Positions 37,258 through 46,253 of a stretch of 64,000 nt of DNA are shown in pieces. Where the stretch lies: contig DEXE01000003.1 in the NCBI GenBank assembly GCA_002363955.1, forward strand, positions 147,511 through 211,510, given 5' to 3'. Under the pieces are notes generated by a model. It was given only the letters and a program-made list of their open reading frames with translations, was not told where the DNA came from and did no database searches. Within the stretch, counting starts at the first letter, position 1. Each line of letters begins with the position of its first letter. The position numbers and the translations under genes are program-made. The stretch is from Methylophaga sp. UBA3192. Lineage in GTDB: Bacteria; Pseudomonadota; Gammaproteobacteria; Nitrosococcales; Methylophagaceae.

Positions 37258-37366
37258 AATTTGTGATTAACGGCACACTTCGTGCTAATCCTTAATTGAA
37301 CCCATTTTAGTGACAGATTTCAGTCACTTGATGATTGGCAGCCCAAGCCCTTTTAAGGAGAAAATG

Positions 37367-38260
37367 ATGAACGCTGTTGTGAAACTCAGAGACGAGAATG
37401 ACGCTGGTCTTGACCAGAAACAGGGAAAGCAATATCAACATCTGAACACTTATTATGACCCAACCTATAAAATCGGCTGGTTTATGATGGATGCTGCTCC
37501 CCGCCCATGTTTTACCCCGACCCTGCTAAATGAATTATCAGATTATCTGGCAAATGTAAAAGCTGAGATGCAACAAACCAATCAGGAAAAATATGATTAT
37601 CTGGTGGTTGGTTCCAGTGTTGACGGAGTATTTAATCTGGGCGGTGATTTAAATCTGTTTACTTCACTGATTGAAAAAAATGACCGTGATGCCTTGCTGG
37701 CTTATGCCATTCATTGTGTGGATATCCTTTACGACAATATGTTCCACTTTAATTGTGATCTGACTACGGTCAGTCTGATTCAGGGAGATGCCCTGGGTGG
37801 TGGTTTTGAAGCCGCCCTGTCGAGCAATATTATAATTGCCGAGCGAGGGGTCAAATTAGGTTTACCGGAAGTGTTGTTTAATCTGTTTCCGGGTATGGGA
37901 GCTTACACATTATTATCCCGTAAAGTGGGTGCTGCCAATGCGGAGAAAATGATTCTGTCCGGAGCGCTTTATACTGCTGAAGAGCTTTATGAAATGGGTG
38001 CAATCGATATTCTGGCCGAAAAAGGTGAAGGCGAACTGGCTCTGTACAAATATATTAAAGCGGCTAAAAAATCGCCAAACAGTTATAAAGCCATGTCCCG
38101 TATTAAAGATCTATGTAATACCGTGAGCTATGAAGAGCTGGTCGCGATTGCCAATGTCTGGGCTGATGCAGCATTAAACCTGACCAGCAAGGATATCCGG
38201 ATGATGACGCGGCTGGTCAATCGGCAAACAGCTAAGTCAACCAGCGAAGCACAGAATTAA
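37367..38260 (+). CDS. rpfF: DSF synthase RpfF (crotonase-fold enoyl-CoA hydratase/thioesterase)
   Basis: A 297-residue protein that makes the cis-2-unsaturated fatty acid signal DSF. The start at 37367 (or 37364) has AAGGAG upstream; a GTG at 37310 lies in the same frame but lacks a ribosome site. GDALGGGFEAALSSNIIIAE and GLPEVLFNLFPGMGAYTLL match RpfF, and the two catalytic glutamates are Glu148 and Glu168, the same 20-residue spacing as the two Glu of Xanthomonas RpfF. It is convergent with, and overlaps by four bases, the gene for the matching sensor kinase. Confidence 0.92.
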   Translation: MNAVVKLRDENDAGLDQKQGKQYQHLNTYYDPTYKIGWFMMDAAPRPCFTPTLLNELSDYLANVKAEMQQTNQEKYDYLVVGSSVDGVFNLGGDLNLFTSLIEKNDRDALLAYAIHCVDILYDNMFHFNCDLTTVSLIQGDALGGGFEAALSSNIIIAERGVKLGLPEVLFNLFPGMGAYTLLSRKVGAANAEKMILSGALYTAEELYEMGAIDILAEKGEGELALYKYIKAAKKSPNSYKAMSRIKDLCNTVSYEELVAIANVWADAALNLTSKDIRMMTRLVNRQTAKSTSEAQN

Positions 38261-40812
38261 TGATCAGCTTTTTGTGAGTGCCCTTGATCTTTAAGGGCGG
38301 TCTCCAATTCGCTCAGGGTTTGATAAAAAGCGTGTTCCAGCTTTTCGGTAAGGCGTAATACCTGAACAGAGCCGATATCAAAGGGTTTGTAGGATTCTCC
38401 CTGACGGCAAAGCTCTGCAACAGTATTTGCCCCTAATTCGGATGATGAGCCTTTCAATGCATGTAAACTTTCGCGGTAGGTCAGATAATCATCGTGCGCC
38501 GCTTGACGAATCAACTGCAGATGTTTTGTCGCATCTTCTTTATAACCATCAAATAAAAGCTGTAAAAAGGCTTCTCCTCCACCTAACTTAGCTAACTCAA
38601 TTAACACCTGTGGATCACACCATTTTTGCGACGATAGCGAGGATTGATGAGCCGGTTTGCGGGTTTTAATCTGCTCCTGATTATTAAGTGCCAGGCGGGC
38701 AATGGATTCCAGCAATGAGCGGGAATCAATCGGTTTGGTCAGAAACTCATTGGCCCCGGCTTCCAGGCAGCGCTGTTTTGCCTGAGGCGTGGCATCTGCG
38801 GTTAATATGATAATCGGTATATCGTGACCGGTATCCATATAACGCATGGCACGGATAACCTCGGGTCCACTATAGTCCGGCATGTTCATGTCCAGAATCA
38901 GCATTTCAATACTGTCAATTTGTTGACTCAGAATATCCAGCGCCTGTTCACCACTACTTGCAAGTAATACCGTGTGTCCTGCATGAGACAGTATGCCCTG
39001 TAGAACCTGCTGGTTAACCAGATTATCTTCGGCGATCAGAATATTTAAGGATTTAGCATAAGACTGAGCCGCATAATGCTCTGCCAGTGTGATGACTTTT
39101 TCATCCTGGATGGCATGATTGCTTTGGGCTGCGTGAATGGCGTTGAATAAAACCGGTTTTTCCTTAACATCATGCACAATGCAAATGAAATGATGGCGCA
39201 ATCTGGGATCCCGCTTGCTGGCATCTGATGGGTTCAACAAAATCAGTGCGGTATTGGCTAACAAGGGCTCGCCATGAATCATATTGGCAAACTGGATTGG
39301 ATCTATTTCATGCATGCAATCCTGATCCAGCATAACGGTTTGATACGGTATTTGATTTTCAGCCGCGCGAATCAAAGCTGAAAAAGCTTTGGCAGTACTG
39401 TCGACATGTTGGTAGTTCACCGACCACCCTTCAATAATGGGTTTCAGTAGGTCGTGCAGTGAATCGGTGCTTAAAATCAGCATAGGGCTCTCAGATAAAG
39501 TTAATTCATTTGTTTCATTGGCGGTGAAAGGCAATTCAAACCAGAACAGCGTACCTTCTCCCAGTTCACTGGATACGCCAATCTCACCTCCCATCAATTC
39601 AACCAGTTCTTTGGCGATAGTTGTGCCTAAACCGGTTCCCCCCTTGTTCAGTGTATCAGGTGAAATCTGCGTAAAATCATCAAAGATATGTTGCAGCGCT
39701 TCCTGTGGAATTCCAATCCCGGTATCACTCACTTCAAAGCGGATCCACAGATTCTGATTCGATTTACGTTTTATTTCATGTACTGAAAGTTTAACGGCGC
39801 CGTTATCAGTAAATTTAATACTGTTACCAATAAGATTGATAAGAACCTGTCGCAGATGCTGTAAATCGCCGTTTATGGAAAAGGGCAGAGCAGGATCGAT
39901 ATAGCAATTTATATGTAATCCTTTACCGTTCGCCATCGGCTTTTGCATGGCAATGATGCTGTTTAATAACTGGTGTAAATCGAAAGCCTTATCGCTGATT
40001 AATATCTTGCCTGCTTCGATTTTGGCGATATCCAACACATTTTCAATCAGACTGAGCAAAGTATGTGCTGAGGTCTTCATGATTTTAACAAAATCATGCT
40101 GTTGCTTACTGAGTTGCGTCTCTGCCATTAAATCTGCAATACCGATCACACCATTTAATGGCGTTCGCAGTTCATGCGACATATTCGCCAGAAAGCGGCT
40201 TTTAGCTTCATTAGCCTGTTTTGATAAGGCGATCGCGACATGAAGTTTTTTGATCAGAAAAGCGGAATACAATGGAATAATCAGCAATAAAAATAAAAGA
40301 CTGAACCCAAAGGGTTCATGCTGTGGATGCAACCAGTACTCGCCGTTCAGAATGGCAATAGTAAAGCCGATCATTCCAACGACCAGTGAGATATACAGGT
40401 AATTCACCCCGAAGCGAAAGCCGTTGCCAAGAATGACCCAGAGATACAAAACAAACAAAAATACACTTTGTTCACCGGCAATCAGCATAACGATGGAGAG
40501 TGCAGTGAGATCCAGCAAAATGCCACAAACCCTTCTAATCGGTGAAGGTTTGGGGTTGAGAAACAATGCTACCGCAATGACTACTGCCAGCGAGTAGTAA
40601 GCCAGTGTAATTAAACTGGGTAAACTGACGAGGTTTTCAAGAAAGGTTTTCTCAACGCCCCATGGCACACAAAAATAAAGTAATAATGCAATACCCAGCG
40701 TCAGACGGATTTTTATTGCCTGTTCGGGCTCTGTATCCCCTGTTTTCGGCATGTTGGCCGCCAGTCGTGACAGCCAGTTTCCACTCTGAGGAGGTACGGG
40801 AGCGTTACTCAT
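38257..40812 (-). CDS. rpfC: RpfC-like hybrid sensor histidine kinase
   Basis: An 851-residue hybrid kinase. About six hydrophobic segments occupy residues 33-187, forming the membrane sensor. HisKA has the phosphoacceptor His213 (MSHELRTPLNGVIGIADLM), then HATPase (GNSIKFTDNGAVKLSV, DTGIGIPQE, GTGLGTTIAKELVELMGG), a receiver with Asp641 (LILDMNMPDYSGPEV), and a C-terminal Hpt domain with His784 (LHALKGSSSELGA). The domain order is that of RpfC, which senses DSF and phosphorylates RpfG. It lies downstream of rpfG in one operon and faces rpfF. Confidence 0.9.
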   Translation of the reverse strand: MSNAPVPPQSGNWLSRLAANMPKTGDTEPEQAIKIRLTLGIALLLYFCVPWGVEKTFLENLVSLPSLITLAYYSLAVVIAVALFLNPKPSPIRRVCGILLDLTALSIVMLIAGEQSVFLFVLYLWVILGNGFRFGVNYLYISLVVGMIGFTIAILNGEYWLHPQHEPFGFSLLFLLLIIPLYSAFLIKKLHVAIALSKQANEAKSRFLANMSHELRTPLNGVIGIADLMAETQLSKQQHDFVKIMKTSAHTLLSLIENVLDIAKIEAGKILISDKAFDLHQLLNSIIAMQKPMANGKGLHINCYIDPALPFSINGDLQHLRQVLINLIGNSIKFTDNGAVKLSVHEIKRKSNQNLWIRFEVSDTGIGIPQEALQHIFDDFTQISPDTLNKGGTGLGTTIAKELVELMGGEIGVSSELGEGTLFWFELPFTANETNELTLSESPMLILSTDSLHDLLKPIIEGWSVNYQHVDSTAKAFSALIRAAENQIPYQTVMLDQDCMHEIDPIQFANMIHGEPLLANTALILLNPSDASKRDPRLRHHFICIVHDVKEKPVLFNAIHAAQSNHAIQDEKVITLAEHYAAQSYAKSLNILIAEDNLVNQQVLQGILSHAGHTVLLASSGEQALDILSQQIDSIEMLILDMNMPDYSGPEVIRAMRYMDTGHDIPIIILTADATPQAKQRCLEAGANEFLTKPIDSRSLLESIARLALNNQEQIKTRKPAHQSSLSSQKWCDPQVLIELAKLGGGEAFLQLLFDGYKEDATKHLQLIRQAAHDDYLTYRESLHALKGSSSELGANTVAELCRQGESYKPFDIGSVQVLRLTEKLEHAFYQTLSELETALKDQGHSQKADH

Positions 40813-40827
40813 GATTAAAGAACAATA

Positions 40828-41943
40828 TTAATCAGCATATTCAGCCTGAATCTGCTGGATCGCATCAATTCGGTCAAAAAAAGCTTGTACGCAACGCGGA
40901 TCGAGTTGTGTTCCGGCACTTTGTTCTATGTAACGACAGGCATCTTCATTGGACCAGGCTTTTTTATAAGGCCTTTCGGAAACTAAAGCATCGTAAATAT
41001 CTGCCACTGCCACCACTCTGGCAATAAGTGGAATATCCTCACCTTTTAATTGATTTGGATAGCCTTTTCCATCATATCGTTCGTGATGATGTAATGCGAT
41101 GACAGCACCAATATGCATATATTTTGATTGACTGTCTGAGAGTATTTCGTGTCCGATCGTCGTATGGGTTTTCATGATTTCCCATTCGTCCGGATCCAGT
41201 TTTCCCGGCTTCAGTAAAACGCTGTCCGGAATGCCAATTTTACCTATATCGTGCATGGGGGCAGCATATTCGAGATCTTCGCATTGCTGTTCATCGAATA
41301 CGCCCAATGCTTCTGCGATAAAACGGGAATATTTGGCCATACGAATAACATGATTTCCGGTTCCTTCATCACGGTATTCTCCCGCTTTGGCCAAACGGAT
41401 AATGGTTTCCTTTTCTCGTAAAATAATCTGTTCAGTGGCGATTTCAACCTGCCGTGCCAGCCAGTTAGCACGATCTTCGATAATTAAATGCTGTTCATGC
41501 ATCTGCAACAGATTACGGCAACTGGTTCGGCATTCAATCTGATCAATAGGGCGAGTCAGAAAAGCCGTGGCCCCGGCATCCAGTGCGTCATAGCGCACGG
41601 CTTTTTCACTGACGACGGTGATCATCATAATAGGCACACTTTGTAAAGCTGGAATTTGGCGGACACGCCGGATAAATTCTATGCCGTCAATTTCTGGCAT
41701 ACGATAATCCGTTACGATTAAATCAACCTCATGGTGGTCAAGCCATTTCAGCGCCACGGAGGGGCTACCCAGCGCTGTAACATGAATATTGTCACCAATT
41801 TGCTGGATAATTTTTTCCAATATCGTTCTGCCGGTGGATTGATCATCAATGATCAATACCTCTTTGGTCTTCTTAAGAATACTCAGTCTCCTTGCTGATT
41901 CATAAGGCTTTAAATTGTCAGGACGACCATATTGGTTTGCCAA
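40828..41943 (-). CDS. rpfG: RpfG-like response regulator with HD-GYP phosphodiesterase domain
   Basis: A 371-residue two-domain protein. The receiver has the phosphoacceptor Asp79 (IVTDYRMPEIDGIEFIR). The output is an HD-GYP domain with His231-Asp232 (HDIGKIGIPDSVLLKPG) and HHERYDGKGYP at 286-296, so the residues needed for cyclic di-GMP hydrolysis are present. Phosphorylated RpfG lowers c-di-GMP and alters virulence, biofilm or motility genes in Xanthomonas. It is 15 bases upstream of rpfC. Confidence 0.93.
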   Translation of the reverse strand: MANQYGRPDNLKPYESARRLSILKKTKEVLIIDDQSTGRTILEKIIQQIGDNIHVTALGSPSVALKWLDHHEVDLIVTDYRMPEIDGIEFIRRVRQIPALQSVPIMMITVVSEKAVRYDALDAGATAFLTRPIDQIECRTSCRNLLQMHEQHLIIEDRANWLARQVEIATEQIILREKETIIRLAKAGEYRDEGTGNHVIRMAKYSRFIAEALGVFDEQQCEDLEYAAPMHDIGKIGIPDSVLLKPGKLDPDEWEIMKTHTTIGHEILSDSQSKYMHIGAVIALHHHERYDGKGYPNQLKGEDIPLIARVVAVADIYDALVSERPYKKAWSNEDACRYIEQSAGTQLDPRCVQAFFDRIDAIQQIQAEYAD

Positions 41944-42186
41944 GACACGTTCCCCATCAAGGTTGCCCTTCCGTCACTTCCCTGCATAGGCAGTTTTATT
42001 AACAGATGTCTTATCCTTGAATCCGTGTCTGTTGTTCGGTTTAAATAGAAATCTTTCTTATCTCCGCATTATGCTGGCACAGATCGAAGCTGTCCATCCT
42101 ATTTAGATAGTCATCATTTACTATTAGCGGTTTGATCTGCATTGTGTTCACATGCAATTCACATCGCTAAGCGGATTATATTTATT

Positions 42187-42555
42187 ATGAAAGCATTATT
42201 ACTTGTTGCCCATGGCAGTCGCCGTCAGCGTTCCAATGACGAAGTCATTGAGCTGGCCGAAAAACTCAAAACACAATGTGCTCAGCACTATGATATTGTT
42301 CAGGCCGCTTTTCTCGAACTGGCAGATACATTAATAGCGGATGGAATCGAAAACTGCGTAAACGATGGTGCAACACACATTACGGTGTTGCCGTACTTTT
42401 TAAATTCCGGACGGCATGTAACGGAAGATATTCCGCATGATGTTGATAGTACCCGGGCCAGGTTTCATGATGTCCATATTCAAATTGCTGAGCATATTGG
42501 TGCATCAGCAGCGATGATCGATATGTTGAAAACCGCCGCTGTTCCCAAGACCTGA
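42187..42555 (+). CDS. CbiX/SirB-type small chelatase
   Basis: A 122-residue protein. The ATG at 42187 is used; the frame extends to 42142 but adds no signal. It begins KALLLVAHGSRRQRSNDEV and continues with QAAFLELADTLIADGI and ITVLPYFLNSGRHVTEDIP, the small half-size CbiX pattern with the metal-binding His residues. Such proteins put Co2+ or Fe2+ into sirohydrochlorin. It stands alone and is closed by a hairpin terminator. Confidence 0.88.
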   Translation: MKALLLVAHGSRRQRSNDEVIELAEKLKTQCAQHYDIVQAAFLELADTLIADGIENCVNDGATHITVLPYFLNSGRHVTEDIPHDVDSTRARFHDVHIQIAEHIGASAAMIDMLKTAAVPKT

Positions 42556-42581
42556 TTCGGTTCAACTGTTCTGTAACTACA

Positions 42582-42608
42582 AAAAAACCGGGCTTCAGCC
42601 GGTTTTTT
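42582..42608 (+). terminator. Rho-independent terminator after the CbiX-like gene
   Basis: AAAAAACCGG and CCGGTTTTTT pair around a short loop, followed by a T run on the plus strand. It also has A/T runs on both sides, so it may work in both directions. Confidence 0.85.
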
Positions 42609-42672
42609 ATAGTGGTTGATAATCAATTCAGGTGGTAGCTATAGAGGAATAGTGTACTCACACAGCTCTCAA

Positions 42673-42891
42673 TCAGGGTTTTAGGAATCTGGAGGCAATA
42701 ATCATAGAGTCTGCTGGCCTGTCACGCTGAACCTGCCACCCCTGAGCCAGAATGTAGTCCAGCGCCTGCTGATGACTTTCAAACTTTTTATCCACGGTTT
42801 CTTGTATTCCATCAACATCCTGACGGATAACAAAAAAAGGCTCAGTTGCGGAGCCTGCCTGTTCAATGCGGCATTGCGGAATAGATGACAT
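42673..42891 (-). CDS. Small hypothetical protein
   Basis: A 72-residue protein that I do not recognise. It has a single mixed domain with FFVIRQDVDGIQETVDKKFE, then LDYILAQGWQVQRDRPADSM, and no membrane segment. Length and composition look real (an ordinary mix of residues), and it lies 100 bases downstream of the pqqA terminator on the same strand. Confidence 0.55.
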   Translation of the reverse strand: MSSIPQCRIEQAGSATEPFFVIRQDVDGIQETVDKKFESHQQALDYILAQGWQVQRDRPADSMIIASRFLKP

Positions 42892-42994
42892 CGCGGCTCT
42901 CCAATATTTGTTAAGACTTAGTTAAATAAAATATTCTACAAATGCAGTATAGGGGTTCTGCAAAACTGAAAGAACACCTATAAACACCAGATAC

Positions 42995-43018
42995 AAAAAA
43001 GCCCCTTTGAAGGGGCTT
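42995..43018 (-). terminator. Rho-independent terminator after pqqA
   Basis: On the minus strand AAAGCCCC, a five-base loop and GGGGCTTTTTT. It lies 22 bases after the pqqA stop codon, so the transcript would be a very short monocistronic message. Confidence 0.88.
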
Positions 43019-43039
43019 TCTGTTAGCGCATTTTTGCGT

Positions 43040-43111
43040 TTAGCGATTGCAAATGTACATGGTAACTTCAAAGCCGAAACGCATATCTGAGTATTCTGGT
43101 TTAGTCCACAT
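43040..43111 (-). CDS. pqqA: PQQ precursor peptide PqqA
   Basis: A 23-residue peptide on the minus strand with an AAGGAG ribosome site seven bases before its ATG. It reads MWTKPEYSDMRFGFEVTMY then ICNR, close in length and pattern to Klebsiella-type PqqA. Glu15 and Tyr19 sit in the EVTMY motif that PqqE crosslinks to make pyrroloquinoline quinone. No pqqB, C, D or E gene is next to it; the gene has its own terminator. It is too short for standard ORF filters. PQQ is the cofactor of methanol dehydrogenase in methylotrophs. Confidence 0.92.
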   Translation of the reverse strand: MWTKPEYSDMRFGFEVTMYICNR

Positions 43112-43331
43112 GATGAAACTCCTTAACGAGAGAAAAAACTATTTGCTACAGTTCACATATTAAACATCTGACATCAGTTGCAACAGCGGATATTACCTAT
43201 TAGGGGGCAGTATTTTCCTTAACCGCTGTTTGACGGATTGGAAAGTATCTATATCTATGATTATTAATAAAAATTATCGATTTATATGATTCCCGTTTAG
43301 GTATAAGCATTTGAGGTCTGTGTTTCTGTGC

Positions 43332-45005
43332 TCATAAATTTTTATCCGTCACTGCGCCTTCAGATGCCGAAGAAACGGTTTTGGCATATTTAGCTAAAAG
43401 CCCCCGGGTGTAGCGGGGGGCAATAGGTTTCCATGCCATGCGTCTTTTTTGGATCTCGCTGTCGCTCAGGTGAAGGGTTATTTCAGCCGTTTCTGCATCA
43501 ATAGTAATCTCATCGCCGTTTTCAATCAGCGCGATCGGGCCGCCATCAAAAGCTTCGGGGGTGATGTGTCCGACCACAAAGCCGTGGCTTCCACCGGAGA
43601 AACGACCATCGGTGATTAAGGCAACGTCGTTGCCCAGGCCTTTGCCGATTACGGCGGAAGTCGGGCTGAGCATTTCCCGCATGCCAGGGCCGCCTTTAGG
43701 GCCTTCATAACGGATAACGATGACATCACCTTTTACCACAGTGCCATTTATAATGTCCTGCTGGGCCTCTTCTTCAGAGTGGAATACCCGGGCTTTGCCA
43801 GTAAAACGTAAACCTTCTTTGCCGGTGATTTTAGCGACCGCGCCTTCAGGGGCTAAATTGCCTTTGAGAATGACCAGATGGCTGTCTTTTTTGATGGGGT
43901 TCTCAAATGAACGAATAATATCTTGATCTGCAGAATAGGGGGCCACATCGGCCAGATTTTCAGCCAGAGTTTTGCCGGTCACCGTGAGGCAATCGCCATG
44001 CAACAGACCTCGCGCCAAAAGCATTTTCATCAAAGGTTGAATACCACCGATGGCAATCAGTTCCGACATCATATATTTGCCGCTGGGACGCAGATCAGCC
44101 AGTACCGGAACTTGACGGCCGATTCGTGCAAAATCCTCTAACGTCAATTCAACATCCACGGCATGCGCCATTGCTAACATATGTAAGACGGCATTAGTCG
44201 AACCGCCCAGTGCGACCAATGTGGTGATGGCATTTTCAAAAGCCTTTTTGGTCATGATGTCGGTAGGTTTGATATCCTGCTCCAGCAGAAACATCACTGC
44301 AGCGCCGGCCCGGCGGCAATCCGCTGCTTTTGAGGGAGAGATGGCTTCCTGTGCTGAACTGTTCGGCAGGCTCATACCCAATGCTTCAATCGCTGAAGCC
44401 ATGGTATTGGCGGTGTACATGCCGCCACAGGAGCCGGCACCGGGGATCGCTGTTTTTTCAATCTGTTTTAATTCCGCCGAGGACATATCCCCCCGGGCAT
44501 GCTTTCCAACCGCCTCAAACACCGACACAATATCCGTATGATTCGCGCCAGGTTGAATGGTCCCGCCATAAACAAATACCGCAGGACGATTCAGACGGGC
44601 CAGGCCGATCAGACAGCCCGGCATGTTTTTATCACAGCCACCGATGGCGACCAGTCCATCGAACCCTTCACATCCAGCAACAGCCTCAATCGAATCGGCA
44701 ATCACTTCACGGGACACCAGTGAATACTTCATGCCAATCGTGCCATTCGCAATACCATCAGAAATGGTGATGGTGTTGAAGATAACCCCTTTACCACCGG
44801 CTTCGTCAGCGCCTTCGCAGGCAAAGTCGGCCAGCTGATTAATGTGCATATTACATGGCGTGACCATGCTCCAGGTCGAGGCAATGCCAATTTGCGGTTT
44901 CTGAAAATCAGCATCATTGAACCCGACGGCGCGTAACATCGCTCTGGCAGGTGCTTTACCAGTACCATCTACCACTTGGGATGAATATTTTCGTGTCTCT
45001 GTCAT
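43332..45005 (-). CDS. ilvD: Dihydroxy-acid dehydratase
   Basis: A 557-residue enzyme that turns 2,3-dihydroxy-acids into 2-keto acids in isoleucine, valine and leucine synthesis; it holds an Fe-S cluster. Cys ligands are visible in SMVTPCNMH, GGCDKNMPGCL and GAGSCGGMYTANTMAS, and the later GRFSGGSHGFVVGHITPEAF and LTVTGKTLAENL are typical. It stands on the outer left border of the tRNA-Arg island and is transcribed away from it. Confidence 0.97.
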   Translation of the reverse strand: MTETRKYSSQVVDGTGKAPARAMLRAVGFNDADFQKPQIGIASTWSMVTPCNMHINQLADFACEGADEAGGKGVIFNTITISDGIANGTIGMKYSLVSREVIADSIEAVAGCEGFDGLVAIGGCDKNMPGCLIGLARLNRPAVFVYGGTIQPGANHTDIVSVFEAVGKHARGDMSSAELKQIEKTAIPGAGSCGGMYTANTMASAIEALGMSLPNSSAQEAISPSKAADCRRAGAAVMFLLEQDIKPTDIMTKKAFENAITTLVALGGSTNAVLHMLAMAHAVDVELTLEDFARIGRQVPVLADLRPSGKYMMSELIAIGGIQPLMKMLLARGLLHGDCLTVTGKTLAENLADVAPYSADQDIIRSFENPIKKDSHLVILKGNLAPEGAVAKITGKEGLRFTGKARVFHSEEEAQQDIINGTVVKGDVIVIRYEGPKGGPGMREMLSPTSAVIGKGLGNDVALITDGRFSGGSHGFVVGHITPEAFDGGPIALIENGDEITIDAETAEITLHLSDSEIQKRRMAWKPIAPRYTRGLLAKYAKTVSSASEGAVTDKNL

Positions 45006-45192
45006 TGCTTGACCTTTCGAATTTTTAATTAGTAGCCCTGACGTTTAAATCAGATTAGCCAATAACCAATTTTATATTAGATCGTGGTATAGACCTTATC
45101 AGTTCCTGTTCTAAACAGACAGTTCGTATCCAGGTGAAAAAAGAAATACACCCAGCTTAAAAAATAAGGTGGGTAAAAGTGATTTGCGAGTG

Positions 45193-45252
45193 CTGTTATA
45201 ATTGCCGCCGATGTCCCCGTAGCTCAGATGGATAGAGCGTCCCCCTCCTAAG
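45193..45252 (+). repeat. Left attachment repeat: promoter and 5' half of tRNA-Arg(CCT)
   Basis: Sixty bases identical to 54847-54906. They cover TATAAT (-10), the tRNA start GTCCCCG, the D arm and half of the anticodon loop, ending at CCTCCTAAG; after that the sequence differs completely from the tRNA. It is therefore a tRNA fragment made by recombination, not a working tRNA. Confidence 0.9.
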
Positions 45253-45356
45253 TCCTCCGGGTGGGTATCGAAGGATGTCGGTACTACAAGGTAATCCCAT
45301 GAATTTGCTGTGCTTATGACCGTTCTTCCGGTCACTATCCGGCTTAGCCATCACTA

Positions 45357-46007
45357 TTAAAAACTGAAATATATTCCATTACTGGCTTGTCTTATCAAGC
45401 CTCTCGATTTCATTTCAAGAATTATAGTGTCTGCGGGCACTTTTCCTCTAATGCACCGCCAGTCATGGTTTAAGAGTTCAATCATTATCCCGGTTCCCCT
45501 TGGTCTACATCGCTTATCAGCGTAACTATTGAGCTTGTAGATTGTATTCTGCAAGGCTTGTTCGATAGTTATAGTTGAGCGTGGTGGTAGGTCATATACA
45601 TAACAATGTCTATCTTCTGCTCTTAGAAGAGCATCACTCTTTGTTTGGGAGATGTAATTAGAGTAAATATCAAAACATACGTTTCTCTTGGTGGTTGAGT
45701 GATATTTGCTGATAGAGAAGGTTAAAGCATGATTCAGTTGTTCTTGGGTTACTGCTTCTGTGCGTTCTACAATTATTTCCAAAGTTGGAAGAATCGGCCC
45801 CAATGGAAGGTGTATATCTGCCACAGAGAATAATATTATTCTCTCGTAATCAGAAAAATCTATATTTCGAAAGTTAACCTCCTCGAAACAATCAACAAAT
45901 GCCCATCTTTTCACTGTTAAGTCCCTATGATTTTTCTTCTTTATCAAGAATGGAAGATACCAAATTAACTGCCGGAGTGGTGTTTTTGAGGCTAAGAAGG
46001 TGACCAA
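45357..46007 (-). CDS. Hypothetical protein at the left end of the island
   Basis: A frame of up to 216 codons, not recognised. No ATG opens it near the 5' end: the first possible start is a TTG at 46007, and an in-frame TGA lies six bases before it, so the gene may start inside or be truncated. The translation is well mixed and not repetitive, with SKYHSTTKRNVCFDIYSNYI, DRHCYVYDLPPRSTITIEQA and a C-terminal stretch (DWRCIRGKVPADTIILEMKS, then RGLIRQASNGIYFSF) resembling a winged-helix end. It lies against the left attachment repeat, 104 bases away. Confidence 0.5.
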   Translation of the reverse strand: MVTFLASKTPLRQLIWYLPFLIKKKNHRDLTVKRWAFVDCFEEVNFRNIDFSDYERIILFSVADIHLPLGPILPTLEIIVERTEAVTQEQLNHALTFSISKYHSTTKRNVCFDIYSNYISQTKSDALLRAEDRHCYVYDLPPRSTITIEQALQNTIYKLNSYADKRCRPRGTGIMIELLNHDWRCIRGKVPADTIILEMKSRGLIRQASNGIYFSF

Positions 46008-46051
46008 ACATCAACGTCACATATAATTTTGCTCTGTAAACCCTGTTTAAC

Positions 46052-46072
46052 GTTGACCTTAAGTTGATCTTA
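46052..46072 (+). repeat. Two short direct repeats at the island left end
   Basis: GTTGACCTTA at 46052 and GTTGATCTTA at 46063 are 11 bases apart, one helical turn. They may be integrase arm-type or regulator sites, or chance. They lie in the 246-base gap before the next gene, which otherwise shows only a weak inverted repeat with a T run at 46074-46127. Confidence 0.25.
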
Positions 46073-46253
46073 GCCCCCAAGCGCAAAAAAACTCATAAGC
46101 TTGTATCCCATCCGCAGAGGGCTTTTTTGTAACCTTTATGTACCAATGCATAGCGAGGAGTTTTGTTGGCAATGTTACTTCTCCTATTCCAATGCCTAAA
46201 AGTGTGTGAATAATTAGTTAGCTTCTTTAAATGAAATATAAAAGGAGCTCAAA

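Noticed and set aside
45253..45300. Sequence after the left repeat with weak likeness to the T arm of a tRNA
   Set aside because: Only a few scattered bases match and no stem pairs; it is probably island DNA, not a decayed tRNA half.
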